Of a stretch of 7,524 bases of DNA, positions 6,222-7,524 are shown piece by piece. The translations under genes were made by a program, and so were the position numbers. The stretch comes from Pseudomonadota bacterium (GTDB taxonomy: Bacteria; Pseudomonadota; Gammaproteobacteria; Pseudomonadales; UBA5518), in the NCBI GenBank assembly GCA_963204845.1, contig CAUJIL010000272.1:1-7524 (forward strand), in the 5' to 3' direction. Each line of letters opens with the position of its first letter. The first letter of the stretch is position 1. Under the pieces are notes generated by a model, which saw only the letters and a list, made by a program, of their open reading frames with translations, made no database searches and was not told where the DNA came from.

Positions 6222-6329
6222 GCAGCGGGCGGAGGAAGTGACCGCGAGGCGGTGGTGACCGACGGGCTGGCGCGGTCCTGAGGCCCGGCGCCGGCGGATG
6301 CAGCATGATCGACCGAAGGAGGAACGACG
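6222..6329 (+). promoter_or_regulatory. Spacer with strong ribosome-binding site for the NTF2-like gene
   Basis: A 108-bp gap between two plus-strand genes. AAGGAGGAA at 6316-6324 holds a complete AGGAGG (6317-6322) placed 7 nt before the ATG at 6330, the strongest Shine-Dalgarno sequence in the window. A 10-bp palindrome CCGGCGCCGG lies at 6285-6294. No promoter or terminator was recognised, consistent with read-through from the LLM gene. Confidence 0.6.
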
Positions 6330-6764
6330 ATGACCTTACCCACGCGTGAGCAGATCGACACCTGGGGCCAGAATTACGTGCGCTACTGGAACGACGGCGA
6401 CAAGGCGGCCTGGGTGCGCAACTGGCGCGCCATGGCGCCGGGCGAGTTCCGGATGCTCGACCCGGTGGGCACGCCCGAGAAGCTCGGCTTCGCGAATTGC
6501 TGCGAGAATTCCTTCGACCTGTTCCAGCCGAACATCCGCTTCCACGTGCCGGCAGAGACACGCTTCATCTGCGGCAACGAGATCTGCTGGGTGATGGAGA
6601 ACCACTTCGCGACCGACGGCGAGGTGAAGGTGCTGCGCAGCATCGAGTCGTACCGCTTCGAGCCCGATGGCTCGGTGGTAATCCGCACCTGGTACGACGT
6701 GCCCGAGCCGGAGGACACCGAGATCGGGCGCATCTTCGATACCTATCTTCCGGGCCGCGCGTAA
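6330..6764 (+). CDS. NTF2-like (SnoaL-like) small protein
   Basis: A 144-residue protein with the layout of the cone-shaped NTF2/SnoaL fold. An N-terminal helix (residues 6-35, with YVRYWNDGDKAAWVRNW) is followed by FRMLDPVGTPEKLG, a second helical part, then alternating strands with WVMENHF, a turn at EPDGS and the WYDVPEPED end. Family members include polyketide cyclases, ketosteroid isomerases, dehydratases and non-catalytic binding proteins, so the function here is open. The pattern DPVGTP followed later by a DGS-turn and WYD is typical of the environmental SnoaL-like group seen beside LLM and steroid-like catabolic genes. No signal peptide. The start is fixed by the strong AGGAGG. It is probably in one transcript with the preceding LLM gene. 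Its stop TAA lies 9 bp before the first REP head of the downstream cluster, and the sequence between (GTAAGTCCCGG) looks like a decayed REP head. Confidence 0.75.
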   Translation: MTLPTREQIDTWGQNYVRYWNDGDKAAWVRNWRAMAPGEFRMLDPVGTPEKLGFANCCENSFDLFQPNIRFHVPAETRFICGNEICWVMENHFATDGEVKVLRSIESYRFEPDGSVVIRTWYDVPEPEDTEIGRIFDTYLPGRA

Positions 6765-6773
6765 GTCCCGGTC

Positions 6774-6861
6774 GTAGGTCCGGGCTGTGCCCGGACATGT
6801 CTTCGCTCGTAGGTCCGGGCTGTGCCCGGACATGAATTGTTCGGGCGCAGCCCGAACCTAC
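6774..6861. repeat. Three GTAG-type REP-like hairpins between convergent genes
   Basis: Copies F (head GTAG 6774-6777, stem 6778-6796) and G (head 6809-6812, stem 6813-6831) read on the plus strand, with arms GTCCGGGC/GCCCGGAC, loop TGT and a 35-bp period. Copy H (stem 6839-6857, head seen as CTAC at 6858-6861) reads on the minus strand, with arms GTTCGGGC/GCCCGAAC and loop TGC in that orientation. Its T-A pair replaces the C-G pair of the other copies, so pairing is kept. The two orientations form a BIME-like unit that fills the gap between two converging genes. It can fold from either strand and could stabilise both 3' ends or help end transcription, although no T-tract is present. Confidence 0.88.
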
Positions 6862-7301
6862 GGGATCGGTTCGGCTTCGGCGAGCAGGGGGCCGAAGATC
6901 ACGCGGAAGAACTCGGTGTCGGCGTAGATGCGTTCGCCGCGCAGCGCGTGCGTGCCGTACGGAAACACGGTCAGGGTGCGGAAATCGCGCCGGCTGCCGT
7001 CGGGGTAGGCGAGGGTGACTGTCATCTCGGCGGCCATCGCGTGCGCGCCTCGCGTGGTGCCGTGATCGACGTAGCCCGCGACGCAATGGCGCGCGACGGC
7101 GAAGAAGTGGTCGTAGTAGCGGCGCACGCGTTCGCGACCGGTGATCCGCAGTGCGCAGGGGAACAGTTCGAAGAACGCGTCGTCCTCGAAGGTGGCGAGC
7201 GTGCCTTCGAGGTCGCCGCGGCCTTCGGCCTCGATGTGGCGCAGCGCCAGCGCTGCGAGGTCGGGGGTGGCGTCGTCACGGCTTGCAGTCGAATCGCTCA
7301 T
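6858..7301 (-). CDS. SnoaL-like (NTF2-fold) small protein
   Basis: A 147-residue protein. Features typical of SnoaL-like proteins are an N-terminal helix with HIEAEGRGDLEGTLATFEDDAFFELFP (about 22-48), then ITGRERVRRYYDHFF (about 53-67), a His/Asp-rich core (DHGTTRGAHAMAAEMTVTL) and final strands with DGSRRDFRTLTVFPYG and RIYADTEFF. This matches the polyketide-cyclase or limonene-epoxide-hydrolase-like superfamily. The reaction, if any, is unknown. The ATG at 7301 is preferred over an in-frame ATG at 7454 because GGAGG lies 7 nt before it (plus 7309-7313) and the upstream extension has no family resemblance. The stop codon TAG is the end of the GTAG head of REP copy H. It converges on the other NTF2-like gene with only REP sequence between them, and the two proteins are not obviously close paralogues. 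Confidence 0.75.
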   Translation of the reverse strand: MSDSTASRDDATPDLAALALRHIEAEGRGDLEGTLATFEDDAFFELFPCALRITGRERVRRYYDHFFAVARHCVAGYVDHGTTRGAHAMAAEMTVTLAYPDGSRRDFRTLTVFPYGTHALRGERIYADTEFFRVIFGPLLAEAEPIP

Positions 7302-7488
7302 CGGGGGGCCTCCGTACGCTGAGTCGGGCGGGTCGGCGCATGATCGCAGATCGTGGCCGTTAGTGTCGCGGGCGCAGGCCGGGATGCCGACACGCGCGCC
7401 GGCCGGAGTCGGGTAATTGACGTGGTCGGCCACGGCGACTAGCGTACGCGCCATAACGAACGACGCCCGAAACCGGAGGTGCTGCGGA
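7302..7488. promoter_or_regulatory. Intergenic stretch at the right edge with a candidate plus-strand promoter
   Basis: A 187-bp gap. On the plus strand TTGACG (7417-7422, five of six -35 matches) is followed after 17 bp by TAGCGT (7440-7445, three of six). It would start transcription near 7452, ahead of the possible gene at 7489. On the minus strand only the ribosome-binding site for the SnoaL-like gene is clear. Nothing else is recognised. Confidence 0.3.
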
Positions 7489-7524
7489 GTGGGCCAACTG
7501 GCGGCGGCAAGCCGACTGCGCGAA
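7489..7524 (+). CDS. Possible start of a plus-strand gene, cut by the window edge
   Basis: GTG at 7489 opens a frame that continues to the end of the window (MGQLAAASRLRE). GGAGG at 7475-7479 lies 9 nt upstream, and a candidate promoter lies further upstream (7417-7445). Only 12 codons are visible, so the product cannot be named. An overlapping frame starting with GTG at 7479 is also open. Confidence 0.3.
   Translation, partial: MGQLAAASRLRE

Noticed and set aside
6305..6349. 14-codon upstream open frame overlapping the start of the NTF2-like gene
   Set aside because: No ribosome-binding site of its own, and it spans the strong AGGAGG that serves the real start; probably chance.
13..6861. 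REP clusters as the ends of one mobile element carrying the genes between them
   Set aside because: REPs move as short single or paired units, no transposase or target duplication is visible, and base use inside is like that outside.

Overview
The window is high-GC DNA with dense, mostly non-overlapping genes and short intergenic gaps. It most likely comes from the chromosome of an environmental proteobacterium, probably a gammaproteobacterium. Two things support this: GTAG-headed REP palindromes of the kind known from Pseudomonas, Stenotrophomonas and relatives, and an XRE-type regulator whose layout I associate with gammaproteobacteria. No rRNA, tRNA, CRISPR array, insertion sequence or phage gene was seen.

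Layout from left to right. Positions 13-163 hold five REP-like hairpins. On the minus strand, a luciferase-like (LLM class, TIGR03619-like) oxidoreductase gene (160-1014) lies downstream of an XRE-type helix-turn-helix regulator gene (1076-1834). A 177-bp divergent intergenic region (1835-2011) carries a plausible promoter and two inverted repeats. It separates the regulator from a plus-strand DUF1214-type gene (2012-3253). That gene runs tail to tail, with an 11-bp overlap, into a minus-strand membrane diguanylate cyclase with three PAS domains (3243-5243). A second divergent gap (5244-5351) leads to a second LLM oxidoreductase on the plus strand (5352-6221), followed by a small NTF2/SnoaL-like gene (6330-6764). 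Three more REP hairpins (6774-6861) fill the gap before a minus-strand SnoaL-like gene (6858-7301). The right edge (7302-7524) may hold the start of one more plus-strand gene.

How the genes may work together. The two LLM enzymes are clear paralogues that align without gaps for about 200 residues. With the DUF1214 protein and two NTF2-fold proteins they resemble accessory catabolic loci for lipid, steroid or xenobiotic substrates, but no substrate can be named from the sequence. The XRE regulator is placed to control the DUF1214 gene and the first LLM gene through the inverted repeats. The diguanylate cyclase has an intact GGDEF motif and I-site and is probably a separate sensory gene.

The most interesting structure is non-coding. 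The eight REP copies show compensatory base changes in their stems. In two places the GTAG head of a REP supplies the stop codon of the neighbouring gene.
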